Part shown: piece by piece, positions 47,346 through 58,975 of the stretch
Layout of the letters: each line of letters opens with the position of its first letter
How positions within the stretch are numbered: position 1 is the first letter of the stretch
Made by a program: the position numbers and the translations under genes
Origin: Straminergon stramineum
Lineage: Eukaryota > Streptophyta > Bryopsida > Hypnales > Calliergonaceae
Direction: 5' to 3'
DNA: 64,000 bases
Assembly (NCBI GenBank): GCA_963920665.1
Contig: OY987263.1
Coordinates: 37,188,547 to 37,252,546, forward strand
The notes under the pieces: model-generated
The model's database searches: none
Told to the model about the DNA's origin: nothing
Seen by the model: only the letters and a program-made list of their open reading frames with translations

Positions 47346-48726
47346 ACCTTTTTATAATTGTTACTCTATTTTTGCACAAGAAATTACTTGTACATGAAGG
47401 TCTGATTCAGCACTTAGGTGTTGAAAATGAATTTCCACATCAGATTTTTTGAGGGTCAACATCATGTCATACCAATCACAAGACGTGATTTGGCACATTT
47501 TTTTTTTTCAAAAATGACTTAATTTATGTTGAATTTGACCTTCATGTAGGATAACATTGTTAGTGATGGGTTGGTCCACCATGGAATCATCCTTTTGGTA
47601 CAATTGTGAATCATTACATTTACTTAAAAACAATGTTGGAGGTCACATTGGAGGTCAAGTATTGTCCAAGACCTTGTTGTTGCACAAAATTCCATAGATG
47701 AAGATATGCACTTCTTTCTTCTAGAGAAGGATTCTATGTCATGCATCAGATTGTTGTCATCTGAAACATTTTTTTTTCTGGCTTTATGGTGCTAGATGGC
47801 ACCATGAAAAAATAAATTGGCTAAAAAATAGCAATAAATTGTGAATTTTTTCACTAGAAAACTTTGAATTGAAAAAAAATCTTGGAGGAAATCACCAAGT
47901 TGTGGATGAAAACATAATTATGGACATGTGATATGTGCTAATGTAATATTTTCTATCCAACATGTAAATGAATGTTGAAATTTGGAGTACGACATTAACA
48001 TTTTATATTACTATTTTGGTGCTTCATAAAAAATGAAAAGAGAAGCTCTAGTCTATGATGTCCTCAAACTAAGGGTTGACGTAGTCATTTGGTGCTACTA
48101 CTATGTAGGGGTGTTTTTTTTGGTGATTTGATGCAAAATTGTACCAAATTTTATAGCATAGCACCACACCTATAGGAAAAAATCAAAGAAAAGTGCCTCA
48201 AAGTTGTCTAGTAGAGCACATGGTGTTAGGACTTGACATTATTTCTGCACAAAACAAGCATGGAAACCAAGGTTACATCGCCAACCATTTTTGCAAACTT
48301 GCTTTTCATTTGCTCATGATAGAGCCCCCGATGCTCCAATCCATCCTCTTAATTATTGTTGTAGTGCCACCTTGTCTCTTGTAGTGATCCCTATAATTGC
48401 TACTTTCTTTGTGAATTTAATGCTTTGATCGCCACATTCACAACCACCTTCAATTTGCAGTAGCCCACTCTGGGATGCCCTAGCATTGTAGGTTGCCAAT
48501 TCTTGATGGAGGCCTTGTCATTCATAGCCACCTTCTCTCCATGTGCAATTCTTGGAGACATTTGTGTCGCCACATTCATGGCTGCTTTGTTTAGAGAGCG
48601 CCTGCATTATTGTGTTGTAATTCAAATTACAGATTCATGTGATGTTCATGATCATAGAGGGTTTGACACTTTGAGTCGCTACCACACATTATGAAAGTAT
48701 GGGGTAATTAGGTGTACTAGGCTAAG
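47346..48726. other. AT-rich intergenic sequence, nothing recognised
   Basis: No gene, RNA or bounded repeat is supported. Confidence 0.5.
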
Positions 48727-48730
48727 TTTA

Positions 48731-49644
48731 TTTCCTAAAAGACCATTGTCCCTTCAAGGGACAATTGGGATTTTGGGTAGGTACCTACAGTCTTAATTTT
48801 TTTCATGATTTTTTGAAACATTTTCTAAAGATAGAAAAATTGAATAGCTTAGTGGGAATATAATTTTCTTTCATTTGGTGCCCAAGAACAAAAGTTATGC
48901 CCAAATAAGCTCAAAATAGGGGAGAGGGGGCATCAAAAAAAAATTCAAAAGTTTGAATTTTATTTTATTTTATCTCCTCATAGACTATATTTTTGTCTAC
49001 ATGGAAAGCTTTGAATCATTTCATTTGGATTTGTTACAAGAAAGTTATGGACAATCTTGTATTTTGGGCAATTAGAACATCTTTTTGAAAAAATAACTTG
49101 TAGAGATCATTTATGAATGCAATTATCACAATATGTTTAAAGGAAAAGGTCCACTTGGTTTAATTTTCTTGCTAGAACAATCTCACCATTGGGATGAGTG
49201 CATTTTAATTCCATCTTAGAGATACTAATAATTTAGATTTTCCTTCTATCTTGTACCTACTTCTACTTAACAATTTTTTAAAGAATAAATTTTTTTTTTT
49301 GTATTTTCCTTATTCTGCTAGACTCTCAACTCAGTTCTCTACCATAAAGATTTAAAGCTCAAAACTATGTAGTGCAAGAAAATTGAAGTTAAGAAGGTTC
49401 AAAGGCAAATAATCTAGTCCAGCAATGTGCTAAAAAACTTGTTTCCTTCACATTAAACATAGATATCTTGCAATCTATGAGATAAAAATTTCTGATTTTT
49501 TTTCCACACATTCTCATACTAGTTAGGCGTAATATCCAATTGTTCAATGTGCATAAAATACAATTTTCAAATGATTTTACTCTTCACTATAGAAATGGCA
49601 GTATTGAGTGTTTTTTCGCAAAAGAGGCCTTGGTCCTTTTAGAA
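48731..49644 (+). mobile_element. TTAA-flanked element G (914 bp)
   Basis: The left junction TTTA then TTTCCTAAAAGACC is a decayed form of TTAA-CCCCTAAAGGACC. The right end CCTTTTAGAA is followed by TTAA (49645-49648). The interior aligns with A on the same strand and with B inverted (GAAAGTTATGGACAATCT, CTTGCTAGAACAATCTCAC, CTTCTATCTTGTACCTACTT). There is no coding sequence. Confidence 0.7.
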
Positions 49645-49870
49645 TTAAGTTTGCAAATTGTGGAAGAAAGAATCATAGTATCCTTTTTTGAGTTTGGTAA
49701 TTTTGTTTCATGTATGCTTTGTTGTTCTTTCGCTTTGTTTGAGTTTGGATTGGGGACCTATGTTCTACATTTTTTGAATTGGATTTTATGAGTGAAGATT
49801 TTTGGGTTTGGGTCTAGGATTTCTCGTTGGCGATGGCAGATTCTCCTTCTATCTGTGTGGACATTCATCA
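49645..49870. other. Short intergenic spacer
   Basis: Nothing recognised between element G and the foldback element. Confidence 0.5.
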
Positions 49871-50123
49871 GGAAAGTAACCCCCCTCCATTGAAACAATA
49901 TTGTTTCAATGGTTTCACAGTCCACTATTGAAAGTATATTGTTAATGTACAAAAGTAGTACTATAACAATATAGTTTCACTGGAATGCACTGTTCCCATT
50001 GAAAATTATGATGTTGCAGTATTGATGTTGTACTACAACAATACACTTTCAATATTGGACTATGAAACCATTCAAACAATATTGCAATAGTACTAAGACA
50101 GTGGGGGGTTAGTTCCTGATGTT
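49871..50123. mobile_element. CCCCCC-ended foldback element, full-length copy
   Basis: The ends CATCAGGAAAGTAACCCCCC and GGGGGGTTAGTTCCTGATG are inverted repeats. The arms stay complementary for about 75 bp inside: CAATATTGTTT-AATGGTTTCA, AGTCCA-TATTGAAAG and TATTGTT recur inverted. Only a short centre is unpaired. A deletion derivative lies at 36066-36238. Confidence 0.8.
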
Positions 50124-50371
50124 GGCTTCACGTGCATTGCAAAGGCCTCAAACACCATCTTGCACATGGAGAGGCAGAAATGAAAATTGGCCCAATTGAA
50201 GTGAGAGGCCAGAACTACTGAGCAGAAGGCTATAGTGTTGAAGAGGGCATTGGAAACAAAAGCACACAAGGGAGTGAGGAGTTTGTAGACAATGTGTAGT
50301 TACTTCTCCTCCAGCCAAAACTTTCTCAATCATGGACCTTTGTAGTGCCCAATTTTGGATATGGATAACTC

Positions 50372-53247
50372 TTGGGAGGCTCCCAATCCTTGGACACTAA
50401 AATTCTCTTATCATGCCCTATCTTGGTCCTCATATTCGATGAGGAAGGATCGTTAAAGGATGATTTTGATTGGAGTGGCAACGACATGGTGGACTCAGAT
50501 GACATTGCCTTCATGGACCCACCAAGTCGTGGTAGAAACAAGCACAGGAGCAAAGATTTGGGGTTGAAAAGCGCAAAGGGTGCACAAGCTACCACTACAA
50601 GTATGCTGACGAAACTCAAGAAGAATTGCAATCTCCACGACAAATTTTAGTGCGATTGGGCAATGAAGAACCTTAGAGCAAGGCAATGTTGGTGGAAGAT
50701 AGAGTCCTGCATCTAGTTTGCTAAAAGCCATTTATAGTGGTGCGTGGGAGACCTATTACAATGGCTCCAACTGAATGGGATGCAATCTCCAAACATAGCA
50801 ACTATGAAATCCACAAGAAGTGCATGGATTTGTATGTGGCTTGTTGGCTTACCACCATCATTGAGCAAATTCAAGGTTGCAATACGCTAGAGTCTTGCAA
50901 AAAAAGAGTGCAGTTCGCTATCTTGTTCCAATTGTTTTCTTGTGGTAGACTAATGATAGAATTTGAGTCAAGGTTTGAGTTATATCAATTCCTTGAGGTT
51001 CCCAAATTGCCTTGGAAGCACTAGGTTGATGGCTCTAGGTGGGTTGTAGTTGAGCATTTATATGACTTTGTAAAGCAAAAGATCAAAACCCTAGTATTTA
51101 CTGCGACTTATATTGCTTTGTCCGATAATGAAACGAGTACCTACAATGACAACAATTGTATGACAATCCATGCTTATGTGATGCAGAACTAGTGCCACGT
51201 GCCTCTCCTTTTGTCAATTGAGAAGATGGATTCTAACGGTGCCACTGCAAATAAGTTGACGAGTGTAATCATTATTGCTTTGAGAGCTAATAGAGGGGGT
51301 TACTGATTCAGAGATTCTTGAGAAACTATTTTGTTTTGGCACAAACAAGGTGACCACTTTCCAAGCCCTAAAGTCTAAGTCATAGCATAGATAAGGAGAA
51401 GTATGCTCCATTTGCTATTAGTGTTCGCTATTGCACCTATTAGTTGAACTTGGCTATGTAGCCTTTTTCAAGATACTATGATGGTGATGTATTTTGTAGA
51501 AGACGTTTTCAACATGATTCATTTAGACTTTGCTCATTCTCCAAAGAAGGCAACTGAATTCAAAGCTTTGGTACAACAACTTGAGTCCAAAGGTCTAAAG
51601 TTACTGAAGAATGTGAAGACTTGATGGATGAGCTCCCTTACTCCAATTTGCAAGCTCTAGACAGAACACAAGGGTATTATTGCAATGATGCTTGTAGACA
51701 AAAATGATAGAAAGAGGGGGCAAAAGGCACAGGTGAGTTCCGATGTCTAGTCCTTTTCTTGTTTGTTATTGCATTTTTTCTTTTGAATTCCATATTTTCT
51801 TTGGTGACTTCTTTTGTACTCCAAGTGCTTTGTGCTCTCATTGTTTTGTATTTGAGTTTGATGAGTTACCTTGGTGGGGTTCTTAGTATTGTTTAGGTGT
51901 CGCTCTTAATTCTTTGGTGAGGTTTTATGGTGATTTATGTGGTTGCACAGGGTGTTTGAGCTTTATTGGCTTTGAGCTTTGTTGTTTGAGATTTCTTGAT
52001 TGAGCTTTGTTGTATCAACTTTCTTAGTTGGGCTTTGTTGTTTGAACTTTATTCTCACTTAGAAATTGGGGGCTTCTTTTGAGTGTAGGCTAATTTGGCT
52101 CTCTTGCGTGATCCCTATGTCTTGCTTGGAATGTTGGCATTCTTTCCAATGTTAGAGAAGGTCAATACTCTGATTCAGTGGGCTCAAAAGCAAGACTCCT
52201 ATGTTTGTGACTTTGTCGAGGATCTAGGCATGTGCCAAAACAAGCTCTTTACATTTTACCTCAATGATGACACAACCTTTTGTACGGATGCATTCCATGC
52301 GTATAACTAGGTACTTCAGTGTTCCCACAAGCAAATCCTGATGAAATGGGAGGCAAATCTAAACTTGCTTTATGAGGTTTTGACATTCGTTGTGGGCAAA
52401 AAGACATTGTATGTCCTACACGATGGAGTCATGGTGCATTGGGAGGCGTATGCAACAATTATTACCATCGTCCAAAATGATTGTAAAGGTAAGTGCAGAT
52501 TGCATTGTGCAGGAGAATTGTGAAGTTCAAATTAGAAATGCAGCGTGCATGGCTTCTTGTCTTTCAATTTGTGGAGTGCTTCTTCATTTGGCCTGCGTGC
52601 CTAACTAGTTGCCTTGTTCTTGAGATAGAGGCCACATAGAAGCCCATGGATGAAATCGCCACTAGATTTTTTGATCATGGCTTGATGGATGCATTGGGTA
52701 TTGTTTATCCAAAGTATTGGCTACAAGGGCATTGTTCCTTCAGCTTCCGAAAGCATATGGACATCATAAAAAACTTTTCTAGAGAGCCCAAGTGATTGGG
52801 GAAGGTGATAGCAAATGATTTGCCCCTACCTTGCTAGATAAGCCTTGGAGTTGGAGCAACCTCTTTTCAAAATTGTTATGATTCTAGTGTACATGCAACT
52901 ATGGAACTACCTCCACTCAATGCACTTGTATATTAGATGGTGAACCTCTTAACTAAGTTGTGGCGAATTTTGGATGCAAACTCCTCATTTGGCAAGAACT
53001 TTGGAGAATACATCAAACTAACACAAGTTGCTATGGTTCATGTTCTTGGCAATGTGGAAGATGAACACACCCTCTCCACCTTGTCATTACTCAAAGACAA
53101 CCTCCGCAATAGGCTGGATTAGCACCTTGGTGGGGTTGTTGGCATGCATTGCCAAAACATGTATACTCTAAAAAACTTCTCGTATGATGATTATTTCAGG
53201 TAGTGGTTGGTGGCCACTAAGTGTCAACATTATGTACTCACCGCATA
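50372..53247 (+). pseudogene. Broken hAT-like transposase gene
   Basis: A decayed transposase is recognisable across several frames. In order: an N-terminal segment (50372-50646), a region with WEXWKH-like, YIALSDNE and ATANKLTSVI motifs (50737-51300), CFGTNKVTTFQ (about 51340), a conserved HSPKKATEF...LLKNVKT block (51540-51625), ANLALLRDPYVLLGML (52089-52140), DALGIVYPKYWLQ (about 52690), and the C-terminal dimerisation motif HVLGNVEDEHTLSTLS...LRNRLD followed by HLGGVVGM (53038-53145). An intron with GTGAGT...TAG borders is visible at 51733-52088. Stops interrupt it near 51022, 51190, 52308, 52605 and 53120, with several frameshifts, so it cannot make a protein. Element ends were not found. 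Confidence 0.8.
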
Positions 53248-55610
53248 GTGTAGATGTAGGATGTAGTGCCATTTGTGGCAAGCAGGTGATTTAATAGGCA
53301 CATGATTTAGTAGGCATGTGATAGAGTTCTGAGTGCACCTCATTTTTCCTTGTACTTGAGTTTTGGTTGTGACTCTAGGGAATGTCTCCGCTACAGTATA
53401 CTACTTTTATGGAACACAACTTTCCTTTCTTCCTTATTGTCAATTTATCATGTAATTTTGTTTGGGTGATTACTATAGTTGGCTACTAATAGAGAGCTCA
53501 ATAGGAATGAGCTTCTTTTGGTGTAATACAGAGAGTTGCTATCTTAGATAAACTACCGTGCCCATTTTTATAATGTGATGCTGTTGTTATAAGTTCAAGT
53601 GTTTAATTGTGGTACTATTACCATAAGTTGAAGCATTTCGTTGGTATCCTTGTGATTAGCAACAACATTTACTTGTGATATCATGAAGTACAATCATGTT
53701 ATCGTATTTTGCATTGCTTGTAATCTTGCTTCCATTAATCCATTCCAATTCTAACTTAGGCATCGGAGTATGCCACTCTATTGGTTGCTGGTGACATCAC
53801 AACAATGATTTAGTTCCGAGAAAAGTAGTGACACAAAAGTTTGTACTACTTTGTAATTGGTATACTACAAATGCATAATTGAATTGTAGTAATATGTCTT
53901 ACAATAGTATCTTGCATTGTATAGTTGCTTACATGGTGCAAATGTTAAGTTCTCAACCATCTTTCTAGCATTGCACTAAATCAAGCATCAGAATACTTGT
54001 GTTTGTTTTGCAAGTCCTATTTTGTTAGTTGTAGAGCTAGAAGAAGTAGCAACGTTGTCTTGAAGCTATAGTTTTTACTCGAAATTTGCTTTTCCACCAA
54101 ATTTATTTCGTCTTCTATTACATGAAAATTGCTATTTTCATATAGGATTTTTCCATTGTATTGCTAAATTGTCTATAAGATCTTGCAATAATAGAAAAAT
54201 GAAACCTAGAGCAACTCAAGTGTGCACTTAAAGTAGACCAAATTGCACCAAATTGCAATCCCTGATCGCCCCTTCTTGGAACACCCACATTTAAAAAGTA
54301 GTCCAATGACATTAAATCCTAAGGCAAAAATTTAATTTGAAGCTAGGGACTTGAAGAAAAACACATCAAATTAAATATGAAAAAATTCATATTGACTATT
54401 CATACTTCAACTTCGGTGAGAAAGAAGCACCTACCCCCAAATGAAAAAAACACACCGCTACTATATGGTAAACCAATGTAAAAATATTCTTTGCAATCCT
54501 ACAAATTTTGAGCATGATGCATGGGGGGGGTATATAGTGGGCCTAGACAATTATCCAAGGGTCATATAGTAGTGCTTAACATTGCATATTAACATTGTGG
54601 AATGTAGAAAAAGAAATTTTAATCAAGATGTAAGGGATTTTAGGAATTCAATATTGCATGGGGATGTTGAAGGATGGGATATTCTAAGTCACAAAGTTTG
54701 TTATTTCAATCATAAGAAGTCACATATGATTTATTTTTGTCTAATGTTACTTGTCTCTAAAACCATCTTGAGAGTTGAACTCATTCTTGTTGTGCTCCTC
54801 GAACACCTTTATTACTTGATGGTCTTGAGTTAAGTGACCTTTAGATGATTCAATTTTGGTGGATAGGTAAGTCTCATTTTAAACATCAATGATGGAAATT
54901 GTTGAAAGTGTTTCCATTCAAAAGGAATTGAAAATGCTTTTTTGTATAAATTGTTCAATGTTGTTCAATGTTTGCTAAATGCATCCCATGTAGAAGATGA
55001 TATCTTAAAACCTCTCTAATTTTATTACCTCTACAAAACTAATTTGTGTGATAATATGAATGTGAAAGAATATCAGTAGATGCCAAGACCAAATATTTGA
55101 GATATTTTTCAAATTCTAATTTTAACCATAAAATAGAGGCAAAAGACTCCATCCTCTATTTGCAAAACAAAAATGTTGAAAAAGGAGAGGGGAAAGGAAG
55201 AAATGGAAAAATGATGTCAAAATTTAAGAAGATGTTCAAAATCTTGTCCCTCATCTTCAAATAGGATTTTCATAAATGAGTTGACTTTCCTTGATAGTAT
55301 TTGGGATTCAAAATCCAAATGCAACATCATGTCTTCACAAATACTCTCATATAATAAAATTGGTAACACTTGATGTAACAATATAAGATGAAGTATAAAA
55401 TCCTCAATGTGAAAATCTTTAATTAACCTCTAAACAATTCAAGCCTTATCACATTTAATGTTTTTTTGTATCACATTTAATTTTTTTTTGTATCACATTT
55501 GTGTTTGAGGTACTACACATTTAGGTCTAATATTCTAATTAAAGCGCATGATTGGCAAATTCAAGAAGGACATTTTGTACAATATGAATTCCGAAATTAA
55601 ACCATTTTCA
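53248..55610. other. AT-rich intergenic sequence
   Basis: No gene is supported. A short tandem repeat (TATCACATTTAATTTTTTTT, two to three units) lies at 55449-55502, and a poly-G run near 54522. Confidence 0.5.
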
Positions 55611-55894
55611 ACACACAAGTGTTGAAACTGACCTACGGGTAAGAGATTTCTGATTTACTACTTACGTATTCGATAAACTAAACAAACTTACTATTGGTTT
55701 GAAGACACAAACCCTGTTCACACGGGAGCCAGCGCAGTGTGAACGGAGCAACGACCTGCAAACCCTAGGTTTCGGAGCGGCTGCTTGAAAGTCCTCTTTC
55801 GTTACCCTCTGGCGCTCTCTTTGTGTGGGTTGGTTTGGGAGACAGGCGCTCATCGTTCGCTTGCTTTGCGTTTCGGAATCCCCAGCTCGCCACC
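55611..55894 (+). promoter_or_regulatory. RPL18a promoter and 5' leader with telo-box
   Basis: The sequence becomes GC-richer about 200 bp before the RPL18a start. AAACCCTA at 55760-55767 is a telo-box, a motif frequent in promoters of plant ribosomal-protein genes. The start codon sits in a strong context, GCCACCATGG. Reverse-oriented telo-box-like strings also occur inside intron 1 (TTAGGGTTTA at 55983 and TTTAGGGTTA at 56151). Confidence 0.55.
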
Positions 55895-57655
55895 ATGGTT
55901 TTCCGGGTACGCAATCCTCTCTTTTGCCTCTCCTCTCTAATCGCTGTTTCTTAAAGTCCTGAAATATATTGCTCAATTTTCGTTAGGGTTTATGCGATTG
56001 GGTTTTGGGTAGTGTCGCCAATGTCGGAATGCACTACTATCAGCTTCGGTATCTGGATGTGTTTTTCGGAGTGGAGTAGCCGTGTGTCTGCCGACTTTCC
56101 TCATTAGGGATCGTAATGCCCCCCGCGGGAAATCTTGTTGAAGGTGACAGTTTAGGGTTAGTGTTCTTGCTTTTACCATTCCTGATTATTCCAGTCTTTT
56201 TTTTGGGACAGTTTCACCAGTACCAGGTTGTGGGGCGGGCCCTTCCGACCCCGGCCAAGGAAACCCCGAAGGCGTACCGGATGAAGTTGTGGGCGACCGA
56301 CGAAGTGCGCGCCAAGTCTAAGTTCTGGTATTACATCATTTCAAACTTGTGAAATAATTCATTTTTTAGGATTTTTGGGTATACATCGCAATTGCGAGGT
56401 GCAGGGGTGAAGGAAAGGGATGGCCCTTGAAATTCATACACGGTTAGTCTTATGGGCGATGGTTACGGGCACTGGAACAGCGATGGTTAGCATCTTCCTC
56501 ATTGTCCTCTTTGTGCGCTCCTAGCTTAAGCTGCATGATTGTCTTGCTCAGGTACTTCCTCAGGAAGTTGCAGAAGGTCAAGAAGTCCCACGGTCAACTT
56601 CTTGCCATCAACGAGGTATTTCACACTGCTTACTTGGTCCTTGGGATATCTTAATATAGAGTGTTAGATGCAGAGTGCCTTTGAAGGGTGCAGAGTAGCT
56701 TAGGGAACACAGTCTCGTAGCTTTCTTCTATTTGGAGTGATTTCTTGGATTAGAATGGAAATTTTGTTAATTTTGGATTCCAAAACAGTATGATTCCAAC
56801 GCAGTATTCATGAATTGTTGAAGTTTGAAATTGTAAGGTCTCAATCATCAGCCTAGACCTCCCTGAAGCTACCAGTATTGCATCACGATGTATATCGTAA
56901 AAGCACCTTTGACTGTGATAGAACCCGACGTAGCCGAACTTGGAAGTATCTCATTTCTTTCTATTCGTGTGATCCTACATTTGCATGGTAAATGGATTGA
57001 CTTTTCAACGGACGGGAATGGACCCCTACGAAAAACGGTTCCCTACCTTAGTTCTTTTCAGATCAAGTCGTTGTGGTTTATGTTTGCAAAGCCAGAAAAG
57101 TAATAATTATTTTGTAGAACCTGGGAGTATAGTTACGCAGGTCTCTTGGGCACGGGAGCCCAATGCTAGATCTTTCAGGCCATTCTCATTTACAAGTAGT
57201 AGAGTGTCTGGTTCATTAAAGGATGCAAACCACATGAACTAGTCCGAAGAATTCCTATCGGAGTTCTGATCAGAGACAGCATGGTACTAACCAAGAGCAT
57301 GTTGTTATCTCAGATTTTTGAGAAGTACCCCACGACCATCAAGAACTACGGTATCTGGGTGCGTTACCAGAGTCGGACCGGGTACCACAACATGTACAAG
57401 GAGTACCGTGACCTCACTCTCAATGGAGCCGTGGAGCAGATGTACGACGAGATGGCGTCCCGTCACCGCGTGCGCTCGCCCTGCATTCAGATCATCAAGA
57501 CGGCCACCATTCCCGTGTCGCTCTGCAAGCGTGAGAACACCAAGCAGTTCCATGACTCCAAGATCAAGTTCCCTCTGACCTACCGCAAGATCCGCCCTCC
57601 CACCAGGAGCCTGAAGACCACCTACAAGGCTTCCAGGCCCAACACCTTCGTGTAG
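55895..57655 (+). CDS. RPL18A: 60S ribosomal protein L18a (eL20)
   Basis: Structural protein of the large cytosolic ribosomal subunit. Exons 55895-55906, 56212-56327, 56552-56615 and 57314-57655 join with GT-AG introns into 177 codons, the normal family length. Exon 1 contributes only MVFR. Exon 2 continues [13 protein letters not shown] and [17 protein letters not shown]. Exon 3 gives [12 protein letters not shown] and exon 4 begins [15 protein letters not shown]. Later landmarks are [43 protein letters not shown] and [13 protein letters not shown], ending [12 protein letters not shown]. All match eukaryotic L18a. The ATG has an ideal context, and the intron phases preserve the frame. The proline-rich stretch [10 protein letters not shown] and the substitution SPCIQ differ from the flowering-plant versions I know. 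It is intact and presumably expressed constitutively. Confidence 0.97.
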
Positions 57656-58319
57656 AGGAAGGTTAGGACCTTGAAAGAGGCTTATTTTACATGTTTCTTA
57701 TCGGGATCAGTAAAGATTTGAAGCTTCCTGTCACACGTTGAGGATGAATTTGCGTCTTGTTCCTCACAGGTCCTATGGAATACAATTTACCCGTTTGGCC
57801 GTTTGCGATTTGTAGACCTCGGTTTCGGGAATTTCGGGTTTGAACCACCGAAAACGGGCTAAACTGTTTGCTATCGCTGACCTCTATTTTCCGTGGTTTA
57901 GACCACAGTTTAGTCCGTTTGGGGCATCGCTTCCGTGTGGGGTACTTCTTGCTGTTCCGATCTTATTCCTTTCTCTTGACGTTCACGTCCCATTCTCAGT
58001 CATCTGAGATCTCTGTCTCTCTCTCAACCAGAATCGAAACCCTAAAATGCAATGCAGAAGTGGAACCTGAAGCTCCCAAAACATGATCCCCAAACGGCCT
58101 CCCAGCAATGCGTTGCCCCGATAGGTCCTCTCTCGCTATTTCTCAATTTCACAGTGCGGCGTCTCGTGAAAGAAAACCATTTCTTAAATTTTATGTCAAT
58201 CTGATATCAATCTGTGTAAGAGAAGGCAGTGCATTGAATGGCTTCATATATGTCAGGTTATTGTGCATCTGTGTAAGCGAAGGCAAGAATCTATATTACA
58301 TGTCTCAAATTGGTGGGTT
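57656..58319. other. RPL18a 3' flank and a promoter-like patch without a gene
   Basis: The first 100 bp or so is probably RPL18a 3' untranslated sequence. From 57790 to about 58110 the DNA looks like a plant gene start: three CCGTTTGG motifs (57791, 57915, and one inverted near 58091), a CTCTCTGTCTCTCTCTC pyrimidine tract (58010) and a telo-box AAACCCTAAAA (58037). The ATGs that follow lead only to very short frames. It may be a duplicated or orphaned promoter, or part of a mobile element. Confidence 0.4.
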
Positions 58320-58533
58320 TAAGGTAGACAAACCCATTACCAACCCTTGATCCAATACCACCCAAATGTACGGCCTTCATTGACTATATAACGAGAATTT
58401 GTGACAATAGTACATGCCTTAATTTCACATTAACTTCACAATAAGACATGTATTGTAGTTTTACATTCTCACTCTAGAGTCTAGAATCAATGAAGGCCTT
58501 ACACTTGGGTGGTATTGGGTAAAGCTACCTTAG
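58320..58533. mobile_element. Foldback miniature element, about 214 bp
   Basis: The left arm (AAGGTAG..., CCAATACCACCCAA, GGCCTTCATTGA) is repeated in reverse complement in the right arm (TCAATGAAGGCC, TTGGGTGGTATTGG, CTACCTTAG). Pairing continues inwards (CATGCCTTA with TAAGACATG), so nearly the whole element folds back. The end motif AAGGTAG resembles the start of the 2985-family repeats. Confidence 0.75.
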
Positions 58534-58748
58534 TTGTCGATTTCACTCTCATTGCTCATCCCATTGTTATAATTAGAAAATTACTACAAGAAAATCATTG
58601 TAGGTGATTCCATTCTTTGTTCTCATCCTCCACACGACACAAAAGGGATGTAACATCTTCTTCACTTGTAGCTACTCTCCACTAGCTCCTATTTTCTTTC
58701 ACCAACTTCTCATTCTTCATAGAAATTTGCTTGGTGAAGAAGTTGTGA
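58534..58748. other. Intergenic spacer, nothing recognised
   Basis: No feature is supported. Confidence 0.5.
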
Positions 58749-58975
58749 CTACCCTAATGAATGGTGATATTAGGTTGCCTTTTACAAATTTCTTGACAGT
58801 ATACATTGTATAAATATTTCGTACAAGGATGCAATAATTTTCATCGCCCCCAAATGGATTGGTGCGACATTTCAAGGCTTGATTCAAAGAATTCTATGTA
58901 CCTCTACACAGACAAGTAGTAAATGATGAGATAACTTTTTTAGATAAGGCAACCTAATTTCACTATTCAGTAAAC
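58749..58975. mobile_element. Miniature inverted-repeat element of the 9306 family
   Basis: The left end CTACCCTAATGAATGGTG, ATTAGGTTGCC and the right end GGCAACCTAATTTCACTATT match 9306-9568. The interior matches the pieces of the split copy at 29131-30665 (GTAATTTTCATC-like, ATTGGTGC, GATTCA, CCTCTACA, AAGTAGTAA). It shows that copy's uninterrupted form. Confidence 0.75.

Noticed and set aside
58574..58600. Second CACTA-type end (ACTACAAGAAAATC)
   Set aside because: Resembles plant CACTA ends, but no inverted partner end or target duplication was found.
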